DNA from: Vibrio penaeicida
GTDB lineage: Bacteria > Pseudomonadota > Gammaproteobacteria > Enterobacterales > Vibrionaceae
Direction: 5' to 3'
NCBI RefSeq assembly: GCF_030689305.1
Contig: NZ_JAUYVM010000001.1
Span: forward strand, 186,001 to 250,000
DNA: 64,000 nucleotides
Below, one piece after another: positions 1 through 9,493 of this stretch. Under the pieces are notes generated by a model. The model ran no database searches, was not told where the DNA came from, and was given only the letters and a program-made list of their open reading frames with translations. The position numbers and the translations under genes were made by a program. Numbering within the stretch: position 1 is the first letter of the stretch; each line of letters starts with the position of its first letter.

Positions 1-2
1 CA

Positions 3-713
3 GAGATGGAATCTGTCATTCATGATATTTCGAAAAACACAGAAACATCAGCTCAAGAAACACAAGATGCGATGAACCTGACTAAGAATGGCAACGAACA
101 AGTGAAACTGATGATCGATGCCATGATGGAAGTCGCGGACTCTATTCGCCTTTCAAGCGAAACAGTAGCTGAATTAGAAAAGCGCTCACAACAAATCCAT
201 ATTTTTGTCGACGTGATTCAAGATATCGCAGAGCAAACGAATCTTCTTGCACTTAATGCAGCAATCGAAGCAGCGCGCGCTGGTGAGAGTGGCCGTGGCT
301 TTGCAGTTGTTGCTTCAGAGGTACGTTCACTCGCTGGACGTACACAAGATTCTACCGGTGAAATCAGCACGATCATTGAAGAATTTAAAGCCAGCACTCA
401 GAAAGTTAAAACAGTTTCTGATGGCAGCCAAGAAAGCACGTCAAGGTGTTTAGGGCTGGGTGATCAAGTTCAAGATATTATGGGTGACATCCAGAATGCT
501 GTGACTCAAATTTCTGATATGGGTGTCCAAATAGCCAGCGCTTGTAGCCAGCAATCCGCGGTAGTTGGTGACCTTTCGGTTCGCGTTGAAAACATGCAAA
601 GCTCGTCCGAACAAGTTGCACAAGGCTCTCTTCAAACCGCGCAATCATGTGCTGAATTAGAGCAACTGTCTCAATCACTACAGCAGTCAATGGCAAAATT
701 CCGACTGGTGTAA
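3..713 (+). CDS. Methyl-accepting chemotaxis protein, C-terminal part (5' truncated by window)
   Basis: This is the cytoplasmic signalling half of a chemoreceptor that controls CheA autophosphorylation. The frame is open to the left edge, so the true start, sensor domain and HAMP lie outside the window; the ATG at 6 is an internal Met. The conserved hairpin tip is visible around residues 75-110 (motif [19 protein letters not shown], then [15 protein letters not shown]), flanked by Ala/Ser/Gln-rich coiled coil. The protein ends in KFRLV without a CheR/CheB-tethering pentapeptide. Its ligand cannot be inferred. Two short hairpins (726-743 and 760-780) follow the stop and may end transcription, although neither has a good T-run. 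Confidence 0.93.
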   Translation, partial: EMESVIHDISKNTETSAQETQDAMNLTKNGNEQVKLMIDAMMEVADSIRLSSETVAELEKRSQQIHIFVDVIQDIAEQTNLLALNAAIEAARAGESGRGFAVVASEVRSLAGRTQDSTGEISTIIEEFKASTQKVKTVSDGSQESTSRCLGLGDQVQDIMGDIQNAVTQISDMGVQIASACSQQSAVVGDLSVRVENMQSSSEQVAQGSLQTAQSCAELEQLSQSLQQSMAKFRLV

Positions 714-849
714 CTCTTTCTTTACTTGGGTCCATTGACCCAACGTAACCCGATTCAAACTGGGCGTTCAATTCGCCCAGCTTACAACTTAATTTCCCTC
801 TCCTATATTCACTCGTTTACTCGGGAGGGGGCTGCTTTGGAGAAAAAAC

Positions 850-2076
850 ATGAAAACTAAATTAACCCTTTTAGCGTTGTCTTTTGCTACCGCGACCACT
901 ATTTCAACACCAGCACTAAGTGCTCCACTGCTTTCGGGTATTGAAGGCGAATACAGCAATGAATACAAAACCAGCAATGCGTGGCTTGAAGTAAGCCTGT
1001 CTCAGTTCAATGACAACATCAATCAGTTCAGAACTTTTGTTAGTGCAGGTACAAGCATTTGTGCGGTAATGAAAGCGGACGCTTACGGAAATGGTATTCA
1101 AGGGCTAATGCCGACTATCCTTGCCCAAGGCATTCCATGTGTTGCTATTGCAAGTAATGAAGAAGCACGTATCGTCCGTGAATCTGGCTTTGATGGGCAA
1201 TTAATTCGTGTACGTGCGGCAAGCAATAAAGAAATTGCTAACGCGGTTCAATACGATGTGGAGGAGTTAGTAGGCTCTGTTTCTAAAGCCCGTCAGATTG
1301 AACGAATTGCAGAACGTTTTGATACTGAAATTAATGTTCACCTCGCGCTGAATTCTGGTGGAATGGGTCGCAACGGCTTAGATATGTCTACACAACGCGG
1401 GCAACGCGACGCGTTGAAAATGACGGACTTTGACAATGTCGAAATCGTAGGAATCATGACTCACTTCCCTAACTACGAAGTGGACTATATCAAAGAGAAA
1501 GCTGCTGAGTTTGAGCAAAGCGCACTTTGGATCATCGAGAACTCTGACCTTGATCGCGAGGATGTTACTCTACACGCTGCCAACTCGTTTACGTCACTCA
1601 ACGTACCAGAAGCTCAGTTTGATATGGTGCGCCCAGGCGGCGTTTTGTATGGCGATCTTCCAGGACATGCTGAGTACCCTTCTATCGTTACTTACAAAAC
1701 AAAAGTGGCTTCTTTGCATAGACTGCCTGCTGGCAGCACTGTTGGGTATGACAGTTCATTCGTCACAAAACGCGAAACCATTCTAGCCAACCTACCGCTT
1801 GGTTATTCAGATGGTTATAACCGCAGCCTTGGTAACAAAGCAGAAGTCATCATAAACGGTCAACGTGTCCCAGTAGTGGGCAAGATTTCGATGAATACAA
1901 CAATGGTTGACGTAACCGATGTACACAGCATTCGCCAGAATTCACAAGTGATTCTGTTTGGTACACAAGGGGAAAATAGTATAACCATTGGTGAGATAGA
2001 AACGCACACTGACATGATTTTTCCTGAAATCTACACAATTTGGGGTAACTCGAACCCTCGCCGCTACATTTGGTAA
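850..2076 (+). CDS. bsrV: Periplasmic broad-specificity amino-acid racemase (BsrV-like)
   Basis: This PLP enzyme of the alanine-racemase fold makes non-canonical D-amino acids in the periplasm, which in vibrios are released and remodel peptidoglycan. A Sec signal peptide covers residues 1-25 (cleavage near ALSA/P). The PLP lysine is K75 in AVMKADAYGNG and the opposite catalytic tyrosine is Y300 in GYDSSF. MTHFPNY, NSGGMGRNG and RPGGVLYGD are further fold signatures. At 408 aa it matches the length of Vibrio BsrV (known family). The start has a good GGAG eight bases upstream. The gene is monocistronic and followed by a terminator at 2119. The signal peptide separates it from cytoplasmic Alr/DadX. 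Substrate breadth is inferred from the family. Confidence 0.9.
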   Translation: MKTKLTLLALSFATATTISTPALSAPLLSGIEGEYSNEYKTSNAWLEVSLSQFNDNINQFRTFVSAGTSICAVMKADAYGNGIQGLMPTILAQGIPCVAIASNEEARIVRESGFDGQLIRVRAASNKEIANAVQYDVEELVGSVSKARQIERIAERFDTEINVHLALNSGGMGRNGLDMSTQRGQRDALKMTDFDNVEIVGIMTHFPNYEVDYIKEKAAEFEQSALWIIENSDLDREDVTLHAANSFTSLNVPEAQFDMVRPGGVLYGDLPGHAEYPSIVTYKTKVASLHRLPAGSTVGYDSSFVTKRETILANLPLGYSDGYNRSLGNKAEVIINGQRVPVVGKISMNTTMVDVTDVHSIRQNSQVILFGTQGENSITIGEIETHTDMIFPEIYTIWGNSNPRRYIW

Positions 2077-2118
2077 CAATAGGCTCATCCTCTTATTGAG
2101 CTAATTACTATAAATATG

Positions 2119-2143
2119 AAGCTGCCCAATGGGCAGCTTTTTC
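2119..2143 (+). terminator. Rho-independent terminator of the racemase gene
   Basis: Nine-base perfect stem AAGCTGCCC / GGGCAGCTT with an AAT loop, followed by TTT, 43 bases after the racemase stop. Confidence 0.85.
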
Positions 2144-2467
2144 GCTATATAGGCATGATTTATTTATAAAAAACCACGATAAAAGTGAGAAAACTATATT
2201 AGTAGTTAAATAAATAACATACGAAAAATCATTACTTCTGATATGAAAGTAATTATCAACTCAGTGAATATAATTAAATAGAATATTATTAATACAATGA
2301 TCTTAATTTATAATAAGTAGAGAAAGATTCAGCTAGTGAACATTTAAATGAGACATTGTTCAACTTAACAATTTTACTTACATAATTTCGATGTACTTAG
2401 GCTACTCCAAACCCCATCATAATAAGCCTTAGTTTAAAATCTAATTATTAACTTATTCGGTTTGTTG
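2144..2467. other. AT-rich intergenic region upstream of the glycosyltransferase
   Basis: About 320 bases of very AT-rich sequence without a plausible gene. It presumably holds the promoter of the glycosyltransferase; no clear operator or RNA structure was seen. The drop in GC against the flanks fits a horizontally acquired or surface-polysaccharide locus but does not prove it. Confidence 0.5.
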
Positions 2468-3496
2468 ATGAGAGATACCATTAAAATATCCTTGATAGTT
2501 CCGGTTTTTAATGAAGAAGAGGCCATTCCTCTCTTTTATAAAACGGTAAAAGAAAATAGCGAACTTAACCGCTATGACATTGAAATTTTGTTTATTAATG
2601 ATGGAAGTACGGATCTTACAGAAAGCATTATTGAAGCATTATCGGTTAGCGATAAAAATGTTATCTCTTTGAGCTTTACTCGAAACTTCGGCAAAGAACC
2701 CGCACTAATGGCTGGATTGGAGCACGCTTCCGGTGATGCCGTCATTCCTATCGATGTAGATCTCCAAGACCCTATCGACGTAATCCCTGAAATGGTCGAC
2801 AAATGGCAAGCAGGGGCAGACGTTGTGCTCGCCAAACGAGTCGATAGAACAAGTGACAGTGTATTAAAAAGAAACACCGCTGAGATGTTCTATAAAATAC
2901 ATAACCGAATAAGTGATTTAAAAATTCAAGAGAACGTCGGAGACTTCCGCTTACTTTCTCGCGACACCGTCGAGCATATCAAACAACTCCCTGAACGAAA
3001 CCTATTCATGAAAGGTATTCTTTCATGGGTTGGTGGAAAAGTTGAAATAGTTGAATACACACGAAATGAGCGAGCGGCCGGTATATCTAAATTTAACGGC
3101 TGGAAACTTTGGAACTTTGCCATAGAGGGGATAACCAGTTTCTCGACTCTTCCGCTTAGAGTATGGAGCTACATCGGGTTCTTTATTTCTTTTATGTCTC
3201 TGTGTTACGGCAGTTGGATTATTTTAGATAAATTCATCAATGATAATCCTGTCCCTGGTTTCCCTACATTGATTGTCGCTATTGTATTCCTTGGTGGTAT
3301 CCAGTTGATTGGAATAGGAATTATAGGTGAATATGTTGGTCGGTTATATATTGAGACCAAACAACGGCCAAGGTATCTCCTGAAAAAACGAGAATCGTCT
3401 AAAGAGCAAAAGCAGAAAAAAGGTAACCTGAAAAGCGTCGACTTTTCCTCTTCAACTCAATCCAATAAAGCATCTCAAAAGGTCAACAGACCCTAA
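2468..3496 (+). CDS. Family 2 glycosyltransferase, GtrB/bactoprenol-glucosyltransferase type
   Basis: A GT-A fold transferase that probably moves a sugar from a nucleotide donor to undecaprenyl phosphate at the inner membrane, as GtrB/YfdH and DPM-type enzymes do. Motifs: N-terminal [22 protein letters not shown], the DVDLQDP metal-binding stretch, and two C-terminal membrane segments (about residues 235-258 and 270-295) followed by [17 protein letters not shown]. The frame can open with TTG at 2462, but the ATG at 2468 is preferred; the Shine-Dalgarno is weak. No flippase or partner Gtr gene is adjacent, so the modified glycan is unknown. The last ~35 residues are a Lys/Ser/Gln-rich tail whose final codons (KVNRP) coincide with a transposon-like terminal repeat (see findings). 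Confidence 0.85.
   Translation: MRDTIKISLIVPVFNEEEAIPLFYKTVKENSELNRYDIEILFINDGSTDLTESIIEALSVSDKNVISLSFTRNFGKEPALMAGLEHASGDAVIPIDVDLQDPIDVIPEMVDKWQAGADVVLAKRVDRTSDSVLKRNTAEMFYKIHNRISDLKIQENVGDFRLLSRDTVEHIKQLPERNLFMKGILSWVGGKVEIVEYTRNERAAGISKFNGWKLWNFAIEGITSFSTLPLRVWSYIGFFISFMSLCYGSWIILDKFINDNPVPGFPTLIVAIVFLGGIQLIGIGIIGEYVGRLYIETKQRPRYLLKKRESSKEQKQKKGNLKSVDFSSSTQSNKASQKVNRP
3476..3494 (+). repeat. Solo copy of a transposon-like terminal repeat overlapping the glycosyltransferase stop
   Basis: CAAAAGGTCAACAGACCCT matches 18 of 19 bases of the right end of the element at 50976-51253. It encodes the last residues of the glycosyltransferase. Confidence 0.65.
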
Positions 3497-3506
3497 ATAC
3501 CTTTGG

Positions 3507-3530
3507 CGGTAAGATTGTTCTGTCTTACCG
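3507..3530 (+). terminator. Hairpin downstream of the glycosyltransferase
   Basis: Stem CGGTAAGA / TCTTACCG with an eight-base loop, followed by a T-rich stretch CTCTTCATCTT. Probable terminator. Confidence 0.6.
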
Positions 3531-3615
3531 CTCTTCATCTTGACGGTACTTGGGTGTAGTTAATGCTGTTACTTAGGTATAGAATGTCGGCAAATTTTAA
3601 AGATGCGAATCCACC

Positions 3616-4761
3616 ATGTACCAGCTCTCCTTTTCAATAGAAGAATTTCTTACTCATTACTGGCAGAAAAAGCCAACCATTATTAAAGGTGGTTTCTCTA
3701 ACTTTTCGGACCCTCTTTCTCCGGACGAATTAGCCGGTTTAACTATGGAAGAGGAAATTGATTCGCGCTTTGTCTCCAATTTAGATGACAACTGGGTAGC
3801 TGAACACGGTCCTTTTCCTGAAGAAAAATTCGCGGAGCTGGCTGAAACCAACTGGTCGTTTATCGTTCAAGCTGCCAATCATTGGCACCCAGAAGCAGCT
3901 GAACTTGTTAAAGCATTCGATGCGATGCCAAACTGGTTGTTTGACGACTTAATGATTAGTTACTCCGTTCAAGGTGGCGGTGTTGGTCCTCACATAGACC
4001 AATACGATGTATTCATTGTTCAAGGTTTGGGGAAACGTCATTGGCGTGTTGGCGCGCTTGATGAAGGACAATATAAAGAAACTTGTCGCCACTCTGTGCT
4101 TAGGCAAATTGAAGGGTTTGAGCCGATAATCGACGACGTGCTCGAACCCGGTGACATTCTTTATATCCCACCCGGCTTTCCACACGATGGCTACGCACTT
4201 GAACCTTCTATGAGTTACTCTGTCGGTTACCGTTCTCCTAAGCAGCAGGAGCTTCTCTCCAATTTTGCGGATTACGTGTTGGCTCATGATATGGGCGATC
4301 ACCATCTACATAACCCTGCTCAAGAAACGCAAGAAACAAAAGGGGTCATTCAGGATAAAGACCTCAATCAATTGAAAGCCATGCTTAAAAACTCATTGAA
4401 CGACGAAGCGACACTCGATAAGTTCATTGGCTGCTTAGTGAGCCAGTCTCGCCATCAATTGGATATTGTCTCTGCTGAGGAGAAATGGACGCCTGAAGAG
4501 CTACAGGGCTATTTACAAGAAGGTGGGGCTATTGAGCGTGTTTCCGGTCTTCGAGCGTATTACCACGAAAATAACCCGCTCACCGCTTATGTAAACGGTG
4601 ACGTTGTTACAGTCGAAGAATCTCAGCAAGGGCTCATATATGCACTGTGTGATCAAAACGTTATCATTTGGGATGATATTGATAACTCAGGTGATGCAGG
4701 TACAGCACTCGACATCCTTTGCGATTTCGTCAATCGAGGATATTGGTTTACTCACGAGTAA
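3616..4761 (+). CDS. roxA: 50S ribosomal protein L16 arginine 3-hydroxylase (RoxA/YcfD)
   Basis: A JmjC-type Fe(II)/2-oxoglutarate oxygenase that hydroxylates an arginine of ribosomal protein L16. The cupin core shows the metal facial triad: HID in GVGPHIDQYDVF supplies His and Asp, and the second His lies in LYIPPGFPHDGYAL. The C-terminal half is the winged-helix-like dimerisation/substrate part typical of this family, and 381 aa is close to the E. coli enzyme length. The start at ATG 3616 (MYQLSFSIEEFLTHYWQKKP) matches the family N terminus, although the Shine-Dalgarno is poor. It stands alone and converges with the chemoreceptor gene across a shared terminator. Confidence 0.93.
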   Translation: MYQLSFSIEEFLTHYWQKKPTIIKGGFSNFSDPLSPDELAGLTMEEEIDSRFVSNLDDNWVAEHGPFPEEKFAELAETNWSFIVQAANHWHPEAAELVKAFDAMPNWLFDDLMISYSVQGGGVGPHIDQYDVFIVQGLGKRHWRVGALDEGQYKETCRHSVLRQIEGFEPIIDDVLEPGDILYIPPGFPHDGYALEPSMSYSVGYRSPKQQELLSNFADYVLAHDMGDHHLHNPAQETQETKGVIQDKDLNQLKAMLKNSLNDEATLDKFIGCLVSQSRHQLDIVSAEEKWTPEELQGYLQEGGAIERVSGLRAYYHENNPLTAYVNGDVVTVEESQQGLIYALCDQNVIIWDDIDNSGDAGTALDILCDFVNRGYWFTHE

Positions 4762-4784
4762 AGTAACGACCGTGTTAAACAATA

Positions 4785-4807
4785 AAAGGGAGCATGATGC
4801 TCCCTTT
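4785..4807. terminator. Bidirectional terminator between roxA and the chemoreceptor
   Basis: AAAGGGAGCA-TGA-TGCTCCCTTT, a perfect ten-base stem with A/T runs on both sides, between two convergent genes. Confidence 0.9.
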
Positions 4808-4828
4808 AGTATTTTATGGGTAACAAAC

Positions 4829-6949
4829 CTACACTTTAAACTGGTTGACCAAGTCTTTTTGTCGTGAAGATATTGCGGAAATTTCTTTACTGATTCTTTC
4901 TGATGATTCTGCTTGTTCCAAAATCTGTGCACTTAGCTCACGAATATTAGACACGTTGAGATTCACCTCTCCAGACACCGACTGTTGCTCTTCCGCCGCT
5001 TTTACAATCTGAGAGTTCATGTCCACAATGGCCACAATGGATTCATCGATTGTATTAAGCTCTTTTACCGCTTTATCAACCTGATCATGTGTGTGTGCGG
5101 CCAGTTCATTTCCTTCTTGAATTGCATTCACAACATTTTTGGTCCCGACTTGTACTTTTTCAATTACTTCTCGGATTTCGCCTACTGAATCTTGCGTTCG
5201 GCTTGCCAAGTTTCGTACTTCATCGGCGACCACTGCAAAGCCTCGCCCTTGCTCTCCTGCGCGCGCCGCTTCTATCGCAGCGTTTAGCGCTAACAAGTTA
5301 GTCTGCTCTGAAATGCCTTCAATCACCGAAAGGATTTCGGTAATGGCCGCATTATTCTTCGCTAAGTCTTCAACCACTGGCACTGCGCTGGTCATTTTAT
5401 CAACCAACTTCGTCATTTCATCCGAAGAGTCGCCAATCACCTCTTTACCTTGAGAGACAGACATATTGGCTTCGTTTGCCGCTTGAACCGCAATTTCGGC
5501 ATTTTGAACGACCAAGCCCGCCGTTTGCGTCATTTCTTCAGACGCCGTGGCCACCAAGTCGACCTCTTTAAACTGCGCATCACTGCTTTGGCGAGTCACT
5601 GATGCCGCTTGCCCCGATTGTTCTGATGTCGAAGAAATATCGTGCGTCGTTGCGACCACCTCTTTGATGATCACTTGCAACTTATCTAAGAACTTGTTGA
5701 AGCCCGCCGCTAATTGACCTATTTCGTCTTGGGTTTGGACATCCAGTCTCTGAGTTAAGTCCCCTTCCCCAGAAGCAATATCGTCTAATCGAGTGACCAC
5801 TTCCTTAATAGGCTTCACTAAGCGAGTAGCAAGACCAGCGATCAACACCAAGCCAAATAGAACCAGCACGACACCGACCATCAATTCGTTTGAAATGGAG
5901 CCATTAACCAGTTCAGTTATAACCGAATCAAGTCGAGTCGCGTCGGCCAATACGCTCTCGCGAGGCACTTCTAACATAACGCCCCAAGTTTGGTTTGCTA
6001 CAGAGACAGGTGAAAACACCGTGAGCCACTGTTTATCGGCACTCCATTGGGTTTGGACTTCGCTCGAAAATAGGAAACCCTCCAGCATAGAAGCACTGAC
6101 CCTATTGCTTTGATATTTTTCGCCCAGTTTTGCGCTCGAATCGTCTGTTGCGATCAAAGTGCCATCTAAACTCAGAATCGTAATGTGCCCTTTACCTGCA
6201 AATAAGGCTTGATCCGACTGCATCACCGTATCAATCAGAGCATTAAGAGATAATTCAACGCCGAGGAAACCAACCACTTCTTCTTCAGATACAAGTGGAA
6301 CAGTCAGTGAGGTTTGCAACACATCACCATTTTGGCTGCTGGTAATTCGTGGTGAGGTAACGCAAGCTTGACCGGAATTTATAGGGCATAGAAAGCGCTC
6401 AGCCTGAGACGAATCCATCAATTTACTTTCTTCTAGCGGCTCACCAAAAACAAGCGTTTCATCTTCAGGAGAAATTGACCAATAGCTGGCAAATCGCCCC
6501 TTTTCGTTGGAGCCTACATAGTCTGCACCATGATAGTTACTGTCTTCTCCATCAAGCGCATCTTCGTTAAAAACAAGGTAAGCTCCACGCACGGTTGGAA
6601 AACGTACTACCGTGTTATTCACCATTTCATTGAGCGCGGTTCGCAGTTCTTCACTCGGAGTAAAGTTTTCTAATGCATTGCGCTGCAAAAATAACGCACT
6701 CTCACCCAGCATTTCGGCGCGGTAAGTTGCTTCATCAAGATAAGTTTGAACTTCTGCAGCATTCAGTTTGGCCATGCCAGCTAAGATTTGCTGAGATTTA
6801 TCGATAACGGATTGGGAACTATGGTCAATGACAATCTTCTGGTTGCCCGTTGCATTGTAGATTGAAAAACCTATCAAGCTCACCGATGTAAAGAGCAGGC
6901 AGAGACCAGCCAGCAGTGTAATTTTCAAATGAACAGATAGCGTTCGCAT
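4829..6949 (-). CDS. Methyl-accepting chemotaxis protein with Cache sensor
   Basis: A full-length chemoreceptor of 706 aa. Start at 6949 ([15 protein letters not shown]) is chosen because a strong AAAGGAGG lies eight bases upstream; an in-frame ATG at 6985 lacks one. TM1 is at about residues 8-28, then a large periplasmic dCache-like region (~35-345) with a Cys pair in [17 protein letters not shown]2 (~360-382), HAMP and the MCP signalling domain with [20 protein letters not shown] and [17 protein letters not shown]. The ligand is unknown. It is divergent from the inositol gene at 7525, so an inositol-related attractant is possible but only by position. Confidence 0.93.
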   Translation of the reverse strand: MRTLSVHLKITLLAGLCLLFTSVSLIGFSIYNATGNQKIVIDHSSQSVIDKSQQILAGMAKLNAAEVQTYLDEATYRAEMLGESALFLQRNALENFTPSEELRTALNEMVNNTVVRFPTVRGAYLVFNEDALDGEDSNYHGADYVGSNEKGRFASYWSISPEDETLVFGEPLEESKLMDSSQAERFLCPINSGQACVTSPRITSSQNGDVLQTSLTVPLVSEEEVVGFLGVELSLNALIDTVMQSDQALFAGKGHITILSLDGTLIATDDSSAKLGEKYQSNRVSASMLEGFLFSSEVQTQWSADKQWLTVFSPVSVANQTWGVMLEVPRESVLADATRLDSVITELVNGSISNELMVGVVLVLFGLVLIAGLATRLVKPIKEVVTRLDDIASGEGDLTQRLDVQTQDEIGQLAAGFNKFLDKLQVIIKEVVATTHDISSTSEQSGQAASVTRQSSDAQFKEVDLVATASEEMTQTAGLVVQNAEIAVQAANEANMSVSQGKEVIGDSSDEMTKLVDKMTSAVPVVEDLAKNNAAITEILSVIEGISEQTNLLALNAAIEAARAGEQGRGFAVVADEVRNLASRTQDSVGEIREVIEKVQVGTKNVVNAIQEGNELAAHTHDQVDKAVKELNTIDESIVAIVDMNSQIVKAAEEQQSVSGEVNLNVSNIRELSAQILEQAESSERISKEISAISSRQKDLVNQFKV

Positions 6950-7524
6950 ATTCCCAACCTCCTTTTGCAAACTCGTATTTGTCACAACCCAAAGTTGGTG
7001 TTAACAAATATTTTACAGGCACAATCTATCAACAGGATTAGTAAATTACTAGCGACCAAGGACTAAGTTTTTCATGCTAACTCGTCAATCTAATGGCGAA
7101 TTTTATCCGACACACCAACAGGTATGACTTACATACCATTGTCAATATTTTGACTCGATTAGATTATTTACTAATTTCTTATTTATCGGACACTTGAGAA
7201 TCATCTTTAGAAGAAAATTCAGGTTTGGATAGAACGCCAATTTTCCGTTTCTCTTCAGCTCAATTCATTTCTCTCGAGTTCAATTTGCGTCTTGGCTTTG
7301 TTAACAGCCCTTCTTGACCGTTCAAAAAAACAACAAAGATCTTGCGATTCAAAAATTTCACATGTAGATTAAATGAAATGTTTATTTCAATATTTATATT
7401 TGCGATATGCCACTTTCATTCATAAATTGATTCAATGTATTACTTCGCTTCAGGGCAAAGAAGGACATCAATAGATGCAAGTGAGTACGAAATATAAGTG
7501 AGTTCGAGGTATCAGGAGCAAGGA
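6950..7524. promoter_or_regulatory. Divergent intergenic region between chemoreceptor and iolC fusion
   Basis: About 575 bases without a credible gene. It must hold promoters for both flanking genes. The only strong signal is the palindrome at 7374-7389, listed separately. Confidence 0.6.
7374..7389. promoter_or_regulatory. Candidate RpiR-type (IolR) operator upstream of iolC fusion
   Basis: TGAAATGTTTATTTCA: perfect six-base inverted repeat TGAAAT/ATTTCA around GTTT, about 136 bases before the iolC start. A 14/16 match sits upstream of the RpiR regulator gene (32228-32243) and a 13/16 match to its complement upstream of iolB (35016-35031). Assignment to the RpiR regulator is inference. Confidence 0.6.
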
Positions 7525-9468
7525 ATGAAAGAAGTGGATAAAAAGCTCGATGTTATCTGCATGGGCAGAGTGGCCGTCGATTTATATGGCGATCAAATAG
7601 GAGCTCGCTTAGAGGACATGTCAACCTTTACGAAGTATTTAGGCGGTTCTTCCGGAAATGTCGCCTATGGTACGGCCATTCAAGGGCTAAAATCTGGCAT
7701 GTTGGCACGAGTGGGTGACGAACATATGGGGCGATTTGTTCGAGAAGAATTGATTCGTGCTGGTGTGGATGTTTCGCATTTAATTACCGACAAAGACAGA
7801 CTGACCGCACTGGTCCTACTCGGCATAAAAGATGAAGACACCTTTCCACTTATTTTTTACCGCGATAACTGTGCCGATATGGCGATAACGTCAGATGACG
7901 TCTCCGAGAGCTACATTGCTTCGTCGCGATGTTTAGCCATTACTGGTACACACCTTTCAAACCCTAACTCACGTGAAGCTGTACTTACTGCATTATCTTA
8001 TGCTCGAAAACACGGTGTAAAAACCGCATTGGATATCGATTATCGTCCTGTTCTTTGGGGGCTCACCTCTTTAGGTGATGGTGAAACTCGATTCATCGAA
8101 TCAGATAGCGTGACCCAGTCACTTCAAGATGTATTGCACTACTTTGATTTGATTGTTGGGACTGAAGAAGAATTTCACATCGCAGGAGGATCCACAGATA
8201 CCGTTGAGGCATTAAAAGGGATTCGAAACTACTCTAAAGCAGAGTTGGTCTGCAAGCGTGGCCCTATGGGTTGCAGCGTCTTTACCACAGATATTCCTGA
8301 AACCTTAGATGAAGGCATTACCGTTAAAGGGGTAAGAGTGGATGTCCTCAATGTACTTGGTGCTGGCGACGCTTTTATGTCGGGTCTGTTGCGTGGTTAT
8401 CTAAACGGAGAATCTTGGGAGCAGCGCTGCAATTACGCTAACGCATGTGGCGCTCTGGTTGTGTCTCGACACGGCTGTGCTCCAGCTATGCCAACAAAAG
8501 CTGAGCTCGACTATTACATAACGCACGCCGAAAACATTCCTCGCCCAGATGTGAGTCACGAGCTGAATCACCTCCATCGCGTCACAAAGCGAGCAAGAGA
8601 ATGGAAAGATATCTGTGTTCTCGCGTTTGACCACCGAGCTCAATTCGCAGAGATGGCGCTAGAAGCTAATCGCGAAATTGATACCATCCCTTACATTAAG
8701 TCATTGATTTGGCAGACTTACTGTCAAGCTACCGAAGAAGCAGGGCTACAAGGCAAATCCGGTATTCTCTGCGACGGTACTTTTGGTCAGCATGTTTTGA
8801 ACCAAGCTACTGGGATTAAAGAGAATAATGACTCGATGGTTTGGATTGGTCGCCCTATAGAGCAGCCTTCCTCACGCCCTCTCATGCTTGAGCATGGCAA
8901 TATCGGTAGCCAACTTGTGAACTGGCCACAAGAGCATATCGTTAAATGCTTGGTTTTCTATCATCCAAACGATGAGCAATCTCTCAAACTTCAGCAACAA
9001 CGAGATCTACAGGAGATCTACAAAGCTTGCTGCCAAAGTGGTCATGAATTGCTGTTGGAAATCATTTTACCTAAAGACTCAGCGCCATGCTCACCAGAGG
9101 AAGAAGGTCAGCTATATACCTCAGCGCTTTCACAGCTTTATGACTTAGGAATAAAGCCCGACTGGTGGAAATTGCCATCGATAGAGCAACAAGGCTGGAA
9201 AGACATCGATGCACTTATTGAACAGCAAGATCCCTATTGCCGTGGCATTGTTTTACTTGGGCTAGATGCACCATTGGATCAACTTGCAAAAGGATTCCAA
9301 GATGCCGCTCAAAGTAAAAATGTACAAGGATTTGCTGTAGGTCGTTCCATCTTTGGAGAGCCCACGAAACAGTGGCTAAAGTGTGAAATAGACGACGAAA
9401 CGTTTATTTCAAAAGTAAAGAATAACTACCACCAGCTTGTATCAGTCTGGCAACAGCGACATTCCTAA
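7525..9468 (+). CDS. iolC: Bifunctional 5-dehydro-2-deoxygluconokinase / DUF2090 aldolase-like fusion (IolC-DUF2090)
   Basis: The N-terminal ~335 residues are a PfkB-family kinase phosphorylating 5-dehydro-2-deoxy-D-gluconate in myo-inositol catabolism: GGSSGNVAYGTA near residue 40 and the catalytic GAGDAF at 279-284. From ~345 to the end is a DUF2090 domain (AFDHRAQF near 360), which in other proteobacteria is fused to IolC and is taken to cleave the phosphorylated product to malonate semialdehyde and DHAP. The start at ATG 7525 follows AGGAGCAAGG; a GTG at 7498 is less likely. iolA begins 25 bases after the stop, so the two form an operon. A second, single-domain IolC is encoded at 25582. 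Family known; aldolase role of DUF2090 inferred. Confidence 0.9.
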   Translation: MKEVDKKLDVICMGRVAVDLYGDQIGARLEDMSTFTKYLGGSSGNVAYGTAIQGLKSGMLARVGDEHMGRFVREELIRAGVDVSHLITDKDRLTALVLLGIKDEDTFPLIFYRDNCADMAITSDDVSESYIASSRCLAITGTHLSNPNSREAVLTALSYARKHGVKTALDIDYRPVLWGLTSLGDGETRFIESDSVTQSLQDVLHYFDLIVGTEEEFHIAGGSTDTVEALKGIRNYSKAELVCKRGPMGCSVFTTDIPETLDEGITVKGVRVDVLNVLGAGDAFMSGLLRGYLNGESWEQRCNYANACGALVVSRHGCAPAMPTKAELDYYITHAENIPRPDVSHELNHLHRVTKRAREWKDICVLAFDHRAQFAEMALEANREIDTIPYIKSLIWQTYCQATEEAGLQGKSGILCDGTFGQHVLNQATGIKENNDSMVWIGRPIEQPSSRPLMLEHGNIGSQLVNWPQEHIVKCLVFYHPNDEQSLKLQQQRDLQEIYKACCQSGHELLLEIILPKDSAPCSPEEEGQLYTSALSQLYDLGIKPDWWKLPSIEQQGWKDIDALIEQQDPYCRGIVLLGLDAPLDQLAKGFQDAAQSKNVQGFAVGRSIFGEPTKQWLKCEIDDETFISKVKNNYHQLVSVWQQRHS

Positions 9469-9493
9469 TTTATGCGCTAGCAGGAGAAAAACT

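Noticed and set aside
5139..5453. Long frames antisense to the chemoreceptor gene
   Set aside because: They mirror the strong MCP coding frame and show no start signal or family feature.
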